Positions 21,244-32,922 of a stretch of DNA of 64,000 nucleotides are shown piece after piece. The notes beneath the pieces were generated by a model. It was not told the DNA's origin. It worked only from the letters and a program-made list of their open reading frames with translations, and did not search any database. Each line of letters begins with the position of its first letter. The stretch's first letter is position 1. Source of the stretch: Azolla caroliniana (Eukaryota > Polypodiophyta); NCBI GenBank assembly GCA_043228905.1, contig JBHGNT010000006.1:13020001-13084000 (forward strand), given 5' to 3'. The position numbers were made by a program, and so were the translations under genes.

Positions 21244-21617
21244 TGTGCATAATGGATCGTGATGTGCTGGATCGTTTAGTGCTCAAGATAGAAAGGAAGG
21301 GGAATGAGACTTACCTTTGCACAATCCAAAAGCTTCTACTGGGATTACATGCAGAGCTCAACTCACTCTCGTCTGTTTTTCTGTTCTTACAACTCTCTGC
21401 ACTACTCTCACTACTCTTCTACTTCTCAGTTTCCTACTTTTTACCTAAGTTATAAGTGACTTATATATGCAGCTAATTAGCTGTCAGTAACTAAATAGTT
21501 GTGCATAGCTAAATAGTTGTTTCACCTTTATGTCCACTAGTAGCTAATTAGCTAATAGCTACTATAGCTTATTTCTCAATAAGCATCACATACCTTTGTC
21601 GAGCTTGCTTCACAACA
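21244..21617 (-). repeat. 3' LTR of C1
   Basis: On the minus strand it starts TGTTGTGAAGCAAGC at 21617, carries TATATAA at about 21471-21477, and probably ends TTATGCACA at 21244. The inner end is clear from the polypurine tract; the outer end is inferred from the TG...CA rule. Confidence 0.7.
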
Positions 21618-22514
21618 CTCCCCCTCAAGCTCAACTTATTCTTTCTTGGGGTCATCTTCAATCTGCTTTTCTTCATGCTTTTCACCTACCATGCCGATGG
21701 TTATAACTCCAATCATGTCTCTAAATTGTGTATGTTTTTCCATACTCAATCCTTTTGTAAGAATATCAACAACTTGCTAATTTGTACTTACATATAGCAG
21801 ATCCACTTCTTCATCAATCACTTTTTCTCTAACAAAGTGATAATGCACTTCAATGTGCTTTGTTCTTGCATGGAACACTGGATTTTTTGCGAGCTGAATG
21901 TTGCTCATATTGTCTCACCAAATTGTGACAGCACCATCTATATATTCTCCCAAATCAGAAAGCAATCTTCTGATCCATACCTCTTCACAGGTAGCTATTG
22001 TAGCTCCTCTATATTCAGTTTCAGTACTTGATAGTGCAACAATAGCTTGTTTCTTGCTACTCCATGAAATGGCTGCACTTCCCAATGTAAACATATATCC
22101 ACTTGTGGATCTTCTGTTAGTTTGGCTTCTAGCCCAATCAACATTTGTATATCCTTCCAGAGTTATGTCCAAATCAGCCTTGTAAAACAGTCCATAATTT
22201 TGACTAGCTTTTACATACCTCAAAATTCTTCTTATGCAGTCCGAGTGTGGCTTTGTTGGCTGTTGCATAAACTGGTTGACTAATCCAACAACATAACTCA
22301 AATCAAGTCTTGTTATGGTCAAATATATGAGGTTGCCTACCATAGACGTGTAGATGTTTACATCTTCTATTTTGGCTCTCAAATCAGCCCTCAATTTGTA
22401 GTTCTTATCTAGTGGTACACCAATAGGTTTGCATCTAAGCATACCATACTTCTTCAACATAGTTGTTGCATATTGTTTTTGCAACATATATATACCACTT
22501 TCACATATGATCAT
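21618..22514 (-). pseudogene. Copia RT C-terminus and RNase H (C1)
   Basis: The minus frame from 22514 reads QKQYATTMLKKYGMLRCKPIGVPLD, then YLTITRLDLSYVVGLVNQFMQ and RNase H (WSSKKQAIVALSSTETEYRGA). After a stop at 21915 the sequence still reads [21 protein letters not shown] and VVDILTKGL to near 21640. Only a few breaks are present, so C1 is less decayed than B1 or A4. Confidence 0.85.
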
Positions 22515-23452
22515 CTCAATACCGAGAAGTAGTATCTCAACTCTCCCAAATCCTTCATATGAAACTGCATTTCAAGAATTTTTATTTCATCCATGGAATC
22601 ACCTCCAATGATTAAGTCATCAACATATATCAAGATAACAACAATGCAATCATTTATCTTCTTTACATATAATGATGGATCAGCCTTTGACATTATGAAA
22701 GAAATTTTTTTTAGAGATTCTGAAAGTTCTTTATGCCATGCCCTTGGTGCTTGTTTCAATCCATGGATAGCCTTTTTCCGCCTACATACATATTCTGGAT
22801 GCTTCTTATCTTCAAAACCTGGTGGTTGACACATGTATACTTCCTCTTCCAAGTTACCATGTAAAAAGGCATTTTTTACATCCATATGGTGTAGAACCCA
22901 TCTTTTGGCTACACTCACAGGAAGTAGTGTTCTCAATGTTGCCATCTTTGCAACCGGTGCAAATGTTTCATCATAATCAATTTCATGCATCTGGGCAAAT
23001 CCCTTTGCCACAAGTCTTGCTTTATGTCTACTAACAATTGCATTGGAATCATTCTTTGTTTTGTAGACCCATTGGCACCCTACAACATTTTTTCCTTTCG
23101 GTAACTTTACCAAATCCCATGTTCTGTTTTCAGCCAATGCATCTATTTCTTCTTGCATTGCATTCACCCATTTCTTATCAGATTTTGCTTCATCAAAACT
23201 ATTTGGATAAGGGATTTGTACCACTTTAGACATGTATGGATAATGCATAGCCATATATGTGGCATAGCCAAATCTTTCAACAGTCTTTTTCTCTCTATCG
23301 GATCTTTTCAGTTTCTGATTTGCATCCTTCATTGACTTTTCCATACCAGGGATTTTCAAGGCTCCTATAACAAGCTCATCATCCAATGAAGTATCTGAAT
23401 CTACATCTTCCATGTTTCTAGACCCATCATCAAGCATTTCATATTCTTGCAT
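22514..23452 (-). pseudogene. Copia reverse transcriptase (C1)
   Basis: An open frame of 313 residues covers the linker, the RT start (GKNVVGCQWVYKTKNDSNAI), [52 protein letters not shown] and the catalytic LIYVDDLIIGGDS. The catalytic residues look intact. The frame continues from integrase through short breaks near 23690 and ends at a frameshift near 22510 before the RT C-terminus. Confidence 0.87.
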
Positions 23453-23686
23453 CTTCTATTTTCCCTTTTTATCATCATATTTTTTCTGCCTTGCATTTTT
23501 TCCACTCCATGCATTAGATTCAGATTTACTACCTGAGCTTCCAGATGGTCAAGTACATTCTAATGATGTTGAACTTTGCTATCCAACATTGTTTCCATCT
23601 CCATGGCAATCTCTTCCATTTTCAGATTTTTCTCTGTCTTCATTTTCACAGTCTTCATCAGTTTCGACATTCTGTTTTGGGCTGTA

Positions 23687-25139
23687 CTAGCTACCCAACT
23701 CATCAAATATTACATCATGGCTTACCACAATCTTTTTTGTCAAAGGGTTATAGCATCTATACCCTTTTTGTTCCTCTGAATATACAACAAAAATACATTT
23801 TTCTGCTTTTGGATCAAGCTTACTTCTTACTTCAGTAGGTACATGAAAATAAGCAAGGCATCCAAACACTTTTAAATGTTCTAAGCTAGGCTTCCTACCA
23901 TAGAAACATTATTCAGGAGTTACTGCATGCACTCCAAATGTTATACATCTATTTAGAATATAATTTGTTGTGTTTATAGCTTCTGCCCAGTAATACAATG
24001 GCATATTTTTTTCTGTCATTAAAGCCCTTGCTATGTTCACCAAAGTTCTGTTTTTTCTCTCAGCAACTCCATTTTGCTGTGGAGTATATCTACATGCGAA
24101 TTGTCTTCTTATTCCTTGATTGCATAGAAAATCAGAAAACTGATTTGAGAAGTATTCTCCTCCATCAAATCTTAGGCATTTTGTTCTAGTTCCAACATGC
24201 TTTTCTACCATGCATTTAAACTTACGGAAACAATCAAATACTTCACTTTTCTCTTTCATGAAATAAACCCATGTTTTCCTTGAGCAATCATCAATAAATG
24301 TTACATAAATCTTACATCCAGTAATTGATGCATTTTTTGTTTGTTCCCATACATATGTATGTACCAAATCCAACAAATTTTTGCTTACATGTCTTTCATG
24401 AGGGAAAGCCAACCTGTTTTGCTTTCCATATTGACATGCTTCACATATTTTTACCATCTCACAGTCTTTCAACTTAGGCAGTCCAGCCACTGCATTTTTC
24501 CTCAACATATTTTTCAAGGTTTGTATGCTTATGTGTCCAATTCTTTTATGCCACATTTCCACATCTGAGATTACACTCATTCCTTCTGCAAACATGGTTG
24601 TAATCTATTTAGGCATATCCACATCTAACACAAACATCCTTCCTTGTTGTTTTTCTTTTGCAATGAGCTTTCCATTTTTCTCTATGAAACATCCACTTTG
24701 CTTAAACTTAACTTGGATTCCTTGCTCTATTATCTGTCAAACAGAAATAAGATTTTTTGCAAGGTTTGGCACATGCATAACATTCAGCATATATTTTGTT
24801 TTTCCTTTTTCTTCCCACAATGGGATATCTCCAACATGCTCTATTTGGTGAGTAGTATTATCACCTATCTGTACATAACCAGGAATCTCTAGTTCTCTTA
24901 GACTTTCAAACTAGTTTGCATGTCCTGTCATATGATTAGATGCCCCAAAATCTACATACCACATAAACTCTTCATTGCATCTCTGTGAACATTCAGCCAT
25001 TGCTGTTGTTTCATGTTTCACCACAAATGCACCATCTTTATCACAATCTTCACTAGTTGAAGCATAATTATTTTGTTGTCTCTTCCCTCTTTTTTCATCA
25101 TTTTACTTTTGTAGCATTCAGCCTGTGTATGGCCTAAAC
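23687..25139 (-). pseudogene. Copia protease, GAG-pre-integrase and integrase (C1)
   Basis: The minus strand contains protease remnants near 24950, GAG-pre-integrase MWHKRIGHISIQTLKNML with CEACQYGKQNR (24370-24550), and integrase with YTPQQNGVAERKNRT. The first catalytic Asp of integrase is replaced (LVHTYVW instead of HTDVW, near 24340), while the second (RFDGGEYF) and the Glu (AERKN) remain. The segment 24595-25139 has several stops and ends in a truncated zinc knuckle. Confidence 0.82.
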
Positions 25140-25755
25140 AACGATGATGAAAAAGAAGCCAAAGGAAGGAAGAAAGAAGAATAGAAGAAACAACAATGAT
25201 GAAGATGAAGAAGAAGAAGACCTAAACCTATCCTAACTCTGAGTGTGATAATCGTAGAAGATAGAATCGAAAAAGAAGAAGAAAACAAAGAAAAGGGAAA
25301 CCTATCATAAGTGTGATAATCGTAGATGATTCCTCAATCTATGAAGGCATAATTGTAAATAATTACAATTTGAAGTAGAACATCATGATACACACGTACA
25401 CTGATTTATAGAATAAGGGAATGTCGACATTCATATTACTACAAGTATTTTAGGATGTGAAATGTTCCAATGTCTTATGTGCATTTTAGGATGTAGAACT
25501 ATACTGTACATCACAAAATTGGGTAAATATAGATGTTTTTTTTTTACAATATTATAGTTATTTTTTAGAAAGGTAAATAATTTTCAAATTCTAGAAGTAT
25601 TTAACGTACTATACGTAAAATATGTATTTTACGTATTTTATAAATATTTGACAAATTAAGAAAATGTATTTAACGTATTTTTAAATTGGGAGGTACTATA
25701 CACGTATTAATACGTTATATACGTATGGTATCCATACCGTACCTAACGTAACTAA
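25140..25755. other. Unassigned AT-rich segment
   Basis: No coding potential and no LTR signature that I recognise. It starts with a purine-rich GAA/GAT tract (25140-25240), then holds two copies of AGTGTGATAATCGTAGA (about 25241 and 25309). It then becomes very AT-rich with repeated TTTAACGTATTTT/TACGTA motifs (25590-25740). It separates truncated C1 from truncated B2. It could be host intergenic DNA, the end of another element, or filler DNA at a rearrangement breakpoint. Confidence 0.45.
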
Positions 25756-27116
25756 CAACCTTGGTGTGGAGATCGGTTGGCATTCAGTCATGCCGAACTT
25801 GTACAACATATTCAACACATAATGGCGTTGTGAAAGCAATATGCCATCGGGGGTTCAGATATCCTCGATCCCAAGAAAATAATGAAGGTCCTCCAGGTCC
25901 TTCATTTCAAATGCGTTCGACAACTGGGACTTCACTCGGCCGATTTCATCTTGTCCGGGTCTGGCGATGACTAAATCATCAACATATAACAAGATACAGA
26001 CCAGACCGTCCGGACCTTTCCGGATGAACAGGGATGAGTTGGACTTTGAGGCTGCAAACCCCATCTTATGCAACCGGTGCGTGATCTTCGCATTCCAAGC
26101 TCGAGGCGCTTGCTTCAAACTGTAAAACGACTTTTTGAGTCAACACACTGTTGACTTGTTCATCTCCGATTGGAAACCGGGGGGTTGGATCATATAGACC
26201 CGTTCTTCAAGGTTACCTTGAAGAAACGCATTCTTCACGTCCATTTGGTGAAGATACCATCCCCTTGCCAGAACAACAGCTAGTACCACACGAACCGTCG
26301 TCATCTTCACTACCGGAGTGAAGGTCTCATCGTAGTTGATTCCGTGGGTCTATGCGTATCCCTTCACCACTAACCGGGCCTTGTACCGGTTGACCGAACC
26401 GTCGGCGTTGTACTTTACCTTGTACACCCATTTGCAACCGATCGTTTTGCACTGTCGGAGAGGGTCAACCAGGTCCCATGTATTGTTGGCATCTAGTGCA
26501 CGTATTTCTTCCTCCATAGTAGGACACCAATTTGCGTCTTTTGCTGCTTCTGCGTAGCTCTCCAACTCACGCACTTCTGCCACCATAGTCATGTACGCAT
26601 AGTGATGCGTCATGTATTCATTGTACACATACCTCATGACGGTTTTCTTCTGATGGGTTGACTGGAATAACATTTCGTTAGCCAGTTTGAGTCCCTTCTT
26701 GGCAGGTTCAGACTTCCTTTCTGAAGATCCGCCTTCTTCCTTTCTGGGGTCAGATTCATTTTGATCTGACCCTTCACTACCGGTGTCGTAATCCGGCATT
26801 TTCTTCTTCTCCTTCTCTTTGCGCGTGAATTGTCTCCTCGGTTCCTTGTGCGGGGAGAGCACGACAGAGTCTCCACTACTCATTGGCACTTCATCCGACT
26901 AGTCATCCCAACTCAGCCGCTCATTCGGTCCAGTTAGCCGGAATGAGATCGGACTCTCTTCTAGAGTGCCGAAGTCTTCATCTTCTTCCAGGACCTCCTC
27001 GGGCTCACTAGCCTCATCTTCGGGAATCGGCTCTTCGTCAAGAGTTGGAGCCGGTAGGGTGTACCATGATGCCGACTCATCAAACTCGACATCTCGACTT
27101 ACTCATACCTATTTAG
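25756..27116 (-). pseudogene. B2 linker and RT (3' segment)
   Basis: The minus strand from 27116 reads VSRDVEFDESASWY, an acidic/basic linker (26350-26889), the RT start GCKWVYKVKYNADGSVNRYKARL, ARAWNAKITHRL-type RT palm sequence and CILLYVDDLVIARPG with an intact YVDD (about 25975-26010). Stops occur at several points. It rejoins the integrase segment at 32923 across A3. Confidence 0.85.
27112..27116. repeat. Target-site duplication TTTAG (A3, left)
   Basis: TTTAG precedes the TGTTGGGG start of A3 and recurs at 32918-32922. The two flanks together rejoin B2 coding sequence (NP-TK ... VSRD), which confirms a simple insertion. Confidence 0.9.
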
Positions 27117-27203
27117 TGTTGGGGATATGTCCCTCTAGTGGAAATAGCCAACAGGCGAAAATCAAAGAGTCGACAACAGAGAGTCGATTATTTAAACAGA
27201 TTG

Positions 27204-27236
<33 letters not shown>

Positions 27237-27360
27237 CTAATAATACTAATGATATGTAGTAGTGGCTACAATTGTAAATATTCCATACAATGTATTAGTA
27301 TATATATACATCTAGGGCAAACATAGTAGTGTGCCGACAATAGAAGTGTGCGTAAGAGAG

Positions 27361-28097
27361 ATGCTCCCGATGAACAACGATCGGCCACAATCGAGCCTAG
27401 AATCAAACATAGAAAACGAGTAATGAACGCGCGACACAGTGAAGAGAAGAGTACACAGGAAGTTAACGTGGAAAACCCAAACTAGGGAAAAACCACGGCA
27501 GCCCACAGACTACAAACTATCACTATATCACAATGTACAATAGTAAAGCACCGAGGCAACGACCTCGAGCTTGCTATCTTCGCCACAGACAGCGGTTACA
27601 ACAGAGGCAATGACCTCTTCCTCTCTCTCTCTCTCTCTCTCTGTACACAGTTACACACTCAAATCTTGCACCAACAAGAATGACAACTACGATACCACTA
27701 AGTTTGCCCTAAGTCATATTTATACTAATATGACTTTTCGGCTATTTACAAATATAGCCCCGATGGACTCTCAGAAAACATATTTACGAATATGTCCCTT
27801 CATCCGGTGAGTACTTCTCACCGGGCCTTCACCATCTGGCTCTTGCCGGGTACTCGTCATCCGGTTCTCACCGGGTCTTCCGTAGCCGGGTACTCCACAT
27901 CCGGTTCTCACCGGGTCTTCCGTTGCTGGGTACTCGTCATCCGGTTCTCACCGGGTCTTCCGTAGCCGGGTACTCGTCATCTGGTTCTCACCGGGTCTTC
28001 CGTAGCCGGGTACACCACATCCGGTTTCGGCCTCGGCCGAGTTTGCTCATCAACACTGTTCTTCTCACTTCCCATCCGAAGGGACCTATTTCCTAGC
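27361..28097 (-). mobile_element. Nested LTR inside the A3 5' LTR
   Basis: A minus-oriented A-family LTR without internal sequence. Its features include TAGGGAAAAACCACGG near 27482, a CT microsatellite (27612-27642), AAGTCATATTTATAC (promoter core, about 27711) and the CCCATCCGAAGGGACC opening segment near 28069. The expected terminal ...CCCAACA is replaced by ...TCCTAG, and the flanks show a 67-bp repeat instead of a 5-bp duplication, so the insertion or a later recombination was irregular. Confidence 0.7.
27861..28020. repeat. 40-bp minisatellite, four copies
   Basis: Four exact-length 40-bp units (27861, 27901, 27941, 27981), each of the type CCGGTTCTCACCGGGTCTTC followed by CGTAGCCGGG and TACTCGTCAT, with a partial unit just before. 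The units differ by a few substitutions. The array lies in the U3 part of the nested LTR; a single-copy relative of the motif occurs in the solo LTR near 34172. Confidence 0.93.
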
Positions 28098-28442
28098 ATT
28101 AGTATATATATACATCTAGGGCAAACATAGTAGTGTGACGACAATAGAAGTGTGCGTAAGAGAGAGGCGAGTGAAAGCGAGAGAGAGAGAGAGAGAGAGA
28201 GTGGCACCATAGTTGTGTGCGTAACAGCAGACGCCAAGAACCCTACAAAGTGTGACACTCAAAAAGAGTGTTGTAACCTCTATCTTGTATATCCAGTGTA
28301 TAGTGAAGCTTACCCTCCCGTGGTTTTCTCCCATTTTTAGGGTTTCCACGTAAATCTCTGTGTATTGTGTCATTGTGTGCCTGTGTAGTGTATTTTCAGC
28401 ATCGTTTGATCTTGTGGTTTTACGAATCCTTTCTCAACAATT

Positions 28443-28454
28443 TGGTATCAGAAC
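28443..28454 (+). promoter_or_regulatory. Primer-binding site, tRNA-iMet type (A3)
   Basis: TGGTATCAGAAC differs from the canonical TGGTATCAGAGC at one base, probably a post-insertion mutation. Confidence 0.8.
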
Positions 28455-28467
28455 TGGAGGTGCAAGC

Positions 28468-31400
28468 ATGGAAGGAGGTGTGAGCAGCTTCCCTGGCATG
28501 ATAGTTCTAAACTCATAGAACTATGCAGACTAGAAGATAAAGATGGATGACCTTCTCATAGTCAAAGACCTGTACGAGCCAGTCGATAGAGCAGATATAC
28601 CCAGGGGGGTATTGGAGTCGGATTGGAAACTTCTTAACAGAAAGGCGGTGGCCACCATCCGACAATGTGTCAACGTAAGTGTCTTGCAACATGTGGCGAA
28701 TGACACAGATGCACACGAGATGTGGCAGAAGATGTCGGGTCTATATGAGAGGAAGAATGTGCTCAATAAAACCTCACTGATGAGAAAGATTGTACGGCTG
28801 AATTGCAAGGACGGTGAGAGCATCGTCGAACCCATCGGCACATTCATGGGGTATGTGAATCAACTTGCTGCAACCAAGTTTCCCCTGGATGATGCGATGC
28901 AAGCCATTCTGTTGATGTGCACACTGTCGGATAGCTAGGAGAACCTGGTGGTCACTCTCATCACCTCTTGTCAAGAAGAGAACTTGTCTTTACAAACCGT
29001 AAAAACAAGCATCCTAAATGAGGAGGCAAGGAGGAAGGACAAGGGAGTCTTGTCCCGGTTGGAGTCGAATGTAACACAACATCCGGACAGAGGAAAGAAC
29101 TGGCAAAGAAGTCCACCAAGGAGAGAAAAGTCCCAAGCCAAATCAAAGTCTAGAGGTAAGCTAGTGTGCTTTTATTGTGGTAAACCTGGACAATTCCAAA
29201 AGGACTACCGACACATGAGAAAAGACAAGGGTGTCGGAAACAATGTCGAACCTAGGAAGATTCCTGATGAGAAGAACACTTCTGCGATTACTACGAGCAA
29301 TGAAGAACTGTTGTTCATCTGTGAACAGACAAGTGCAAATCTTGCAAGTGGAGAATGCACTTGGGTGATCGATTTTGGGGCATCGTTCCACATAACTCCG
29401 TCAAGAGAGTATTTCTCGACTTACATAGTCGGAGACCACAGTTATGTGAAAATGGGTGATAGTGGAGAGTGCAAGATAGCCAGAGTCGGAAGTATTTGCT
29501 TGAGGATGTCGACAGGGTGTCAACTGACTCTGAAGGATGTTCGACATGTCCCATATATCATATTGAATCTGAGATCGACTGGAAGGTTAGATGATGAAGG
29601 CTATAGTGATAGCTTTCGGAATGGAAAGTGGAAGTTCTGCCGAGGAATTCTTATAGTGGCCCGAGCACAGAAAGAAGGCACATTATCTATGATGCATGCC
29701 TGACTATGAAAATCGGAAGTAAATGTGGCAGCAGACTCGGCAAGAGAGATATGGCATAAGAGGCTAGGCCACATGAGTGAGAAAGGAATGCACCTGCTAG
29801 CCGACCAAACACTTCTACCAGAAGTCAAGGGAGTGCACCTGGAGAAGTGCGTCGACTGAAGTCGACGGATCAAGTACTATCGGTTTTCTAGGACTTCTAG
29901 GCTAGAGTTGAACGAGAGTCGGGTCGAAAGTTGAAGACTGTTTGAACTGACAACGGTGGTGAGTATAGAGGGCAATTCGAGGAATACTACAAGTGCCAAG
30001 GTATTCGGATTGAATACACAGCGCCAAAGACCCCTGAGTTGAATGGGCTTGCAGAGAGGATGAATCGAACAATCATGTAGAGGGTAAGGAGCATTCTCTC
30101 TTATGCAAAACTACCGAAATCCTATTGGGTTGAGGCGATGTACACGATTGTTTATCTGATCAACAGGTCTCCCTCAGTACCATTAAAGGGTGATGTCCCA
30201 TAGAGAGAGTGGACAGGGAAGGATGTCTCCTACCAACACCTGAGGGTGTTTGGATGTTTGGGGTATATGCATGTACCGAAGGATCAGAGGTCAAAGCTTG
30301 ACAGTAGGTTGAAAGCATGCATATTCATGGGATACACGGAGGATGAGTTCGGTTATCGGCTAGGGGACCCAGTCGACAAGAAGGTAGTGAGGAGTCAGGA
30401 CGTAGTCTTTCTTGAAGATAAGACGATTGAAGATCGGAAGCAACAGAAGTCGGATACGACTCCCTAGTCATCCCTGACTATCGTCGATCTAAGGTCAAGT
30501 GAATTGACAACATCGGCTATTCGGAGATGGCAAGGCGGCACAGCCGAATCTAAGTCGATTGACTCAAAGAGACCGATTGACTATGAGTCTAACTCAGCAG
30601 AGCTGCTAAGGTCAATTGAAGAGTATGAGTTGGAGTCATCCAACCTAGAGATGTCGATTGACGTGCAGGAAACCCAGCAGAGAGAAGAGTTGGCAGAGAC
30701 ATCCGAAAAAGAGCCAACAACGAGGGGAAGGAGATACACAGACAACATATGGCAGTCAATACATCCTCTTGACTAATGAAGGTGAACCGGAGTGCTATGA
30801 AGAAGCCATTGACGACGAGCACAAAGAGAAATGGTTGAACACAATGCAAGATGAGATGGAATCCTTCCATGAGAATTACACCTACGACCTGGTAGAGCTG
30901 CCAAAAGGTAAGAGAGCACTCAGGAATAAGTGGGTCTACAAGGTGAAGACTGGAGAAGCTGTCAGTGAGCCCAGGTATAAAGCCCGCATAGTGATGAAGG
31001 GTTTTCAACAGAAAAAGGGTGTCGACTTTGACGAAATATTCGCGCCAGTCGTGAAGATGACATCCATTCGAACTGTTCTAAGTATAACGGCCAATATGGA
31101 CCTGCAGATCAAACAATTGGATGTCAAAACAACATTCTTGCACAGGGAGCTAGAAGAAGAAATCTACATGCAGCAACCTGAAGGCTTTGAGGAGAAAGGG
31201 AAAGAGAACCTGGTGTGTTGACTAAAGAAAAATTTGTACGGTCTGAAACAAGCTCCACGCCAATGGTACAAGAAGTTCAAGTCCTTCATGATAGAACACT
31301 GGTTCTAGAAAACACAGGCCAATCACTGTGTGTTCGTCAAAAGGTACGAAGAAGGAGACTTCTTGATTCTCTTGTCATATAATGATGACATGTTGATAGT

Positions 31401-32355
31401 CAGTCAAGTCACAAGGATGATCGGAAGCTTGAAGAAAGCTCTAGGCAAGTTGTTTGCCATGAAAGACCTTGGACCGACTAAACAGATCTTAAGAATGCAC
31501 ATAGTTCGAGACAGAACTAAAAAGGTGCTATGGTTGTTACAACAATAGTATGTGGCGAAGATCCTAAAAAGGTTCAACATGTCGGATGCAAAGCCGGTCA
31601 GCTCGGTGTTGCCGAAAAATTGCAAGTTGAATGCGAAGTGGTGCCCGAAATGGGAGAAGGAGAAGGTCGAGATGAGGAAGGTACCATATGCCTTAGCCGT
31701 CGGCAGTTTAATGTATGCTATGGTCTGTACGAGAACAAACATAACATTTGTTGTGGGAGCAATAAACCGATATATGAGTAATCCAGGAAGAGAACATTGC
31801 GCAACGGTGAAGTGGATACTCAGGTACTTAAAAGGCACCTCAGGTGTGTGCCTAGGGTATGGTGTCGGAAAACCTCTGTTGGAAGGTTTTACCGACTTGG
31901 ACAAGTCGAGAGATGTAGACTCAAGCCGATCCACGTTGGGGTACATGATGACCTATGGAGGGGAAGCAATGTTGTGGCAATCACGACTGTGGAAGTCTGT
32001 AGCCGTGTCGGCTATAGAGGTAGTGTATATGGCAGTGGTAGAGGCCAGCAAAGAGCTGATCTGGATGAGAAATTTTCTCAACGAGCTAGGGATGAAATAG
32101 AGGGAGTTCTTGCTTCACTGTGGCATCTAGAGTGCAATACATCTTTCCAAGAATGCTACATATCACTCCCGGACCAAACACATACAGAGAAGGTATCACT
32201 AGCTGCGGGAGAAAGTCGAAGAAGGAGAGTTTACACTTGTGAAGATCCACACGGATAACAATGGATCTAACATGCTCACGAAGAACCTACCTATGGACAA
32301 ACTTAGAGTCAGTCCACAGAAGGTAGGATTGACTGACTCCCTCCCACAGGAGTGA
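28468..32355 (+). pseudogene. Copia gag-pol remnant (A3)
   Basis: From MEGGVSSFPGMIVLNS the frame shows gag (28543-28938), the degraded knuckle CFYCGKPGQFQKDYRH, and a protease box WVIDFGASFHIT, where the catalytic D-S-G is now D-F-G. GAG-pre-integrase reads IWHKRLGHMSEKGM, followed by a deletion of about 180 bp at 29857. Integrase then reads [11 protein letters not shown] and [11 protein letters not shown]; the linker is SSNLEMSIDVQETQQ; RT has SYNDDML (YVDD to YNDD); and RNase H follows. More than a dozen stops. It ends DSLPQE at the stop 32353-32355, which overlaps the polypurine tract. Confidence 0.9.
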
Positions 32356-32365
32356 AGGGGGAGTT

Positions 32366-32917
32366 TGTTGGGGATATGTCCCTCCAGTGGGAGGAACCGA
32401 CTGTTCGGAAATAACCGACAGTCGAAGATTCGAAGGAACCAACTGTTCGAAAATAGCCAACATGCGATAATCAAAGAGTCGACAATAGAGAGTCGATTAT
32501 TTAAACAGAGTGATTATTATTATTATTATAGTAATAATAATAGTAATGATATGTAGTAGTGGCTACAATTGTAAGTAGTCCATACGATGTACCAGTATAT
32601 ATATACATCTAGGGCAAACATAGTAGTGTGACGACAATAGAATTGTGCATAAGAGAGACGCGAGTGAAAGAGAGAGTGGTGCCATAGTTGTGTGCATAAC
32701 AACAGATGCCAAGAACCTTACAGAGGGTGATACACTCCGAAAGAGGGTTGTAACCTCTGTCTTGTATATCCACTGTATAGTGAAGCTTACTCTCCTGTGG
32801 TTTTTTTCCTGTTTTTAGGGTTTCCACGTAAATCTTTGTGTACTATGTCGTTGTGTGCCTGTGTAGTGTATTTTCAACATCGTTTGATCTTGTGATTTTA
32901 CGAATCGTTTCTCAACT
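32366..32917 (+). repeat. 3' LTR of A3
   Basis: Starts TGTTGGGGATATGTCCC after GAAGGGGGAG (32354-32363). It ends CTCAACT, where the 5' LTR has CTCAACA, so its last base has mutated. 552 bp. It retains about 60 bp near its start that the 5' LTR lacks, an internal near-duplication of an ACCGACTGTTCGGAAATA-type motif. Confidence 0.88.
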
Positions 32918-32922
32918 TTTAG
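32918..32922. repeat. Target-site duplication TTTAG (A3, right)
   Basis: Matches 27112-27116. Confidence 0.9.

Larger units (their letters stand above)
21244..25139 (-). mobile_element. Ty1/copia element C1, 5' truncated
   Basis: A minus-strand copia of a different, AT-richer lineage. It has a 3' LTR (21244-21617), a polypurine tract GAGCTTGAGGGGGAG and a nearly continuous pol. It is cut at 25139 within the gag zinc knuckle (GHTQAECYKSK), so its 5' LTR and most of gag are lost. Its base composition is clearly lower in GC than its neighbours. Confidence 0.85.
27117..28439 (+). repeat. 5' LTR of A3, interrupted
   Basis: Starts TGTTGGGGATATGTCCC and ends TTCTCAACA before the primer region. It contains a TTA microsatellite (about 27205-27235) and a TATATATA core at 27300. 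A 737-bp block (27361-28097) splits it, and 67 bp on either side are repeated (27294-27360 and 28098-28164). Confidence 0.85.
27117..32917 (+). mobile_element. Complete but decayed Ty1/copia element A3
   Basis: LTR-internal-LTR structure with primer site, gag-pol, polypurine tract and TTTAG duplication. The 5' LTR is enlarged by a nested LTR (27361-28097). The LTRs differ at many positions and in length, so A3 is much older than A1. It defines an A subfamily (MHVPKDQRSKLDS in integrase) shared by A4 and A5. Confidence 0.92.

Noticed and set aside
27200-27240. CRISPR-like or clustered repeats (TTA tract; also the 40-bp array at 27861-28020)
   Set aside because: Units are contiguous with no spacers and lie in LTR DNA of a eukaryote. 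They are microsatellite and minisatellite.
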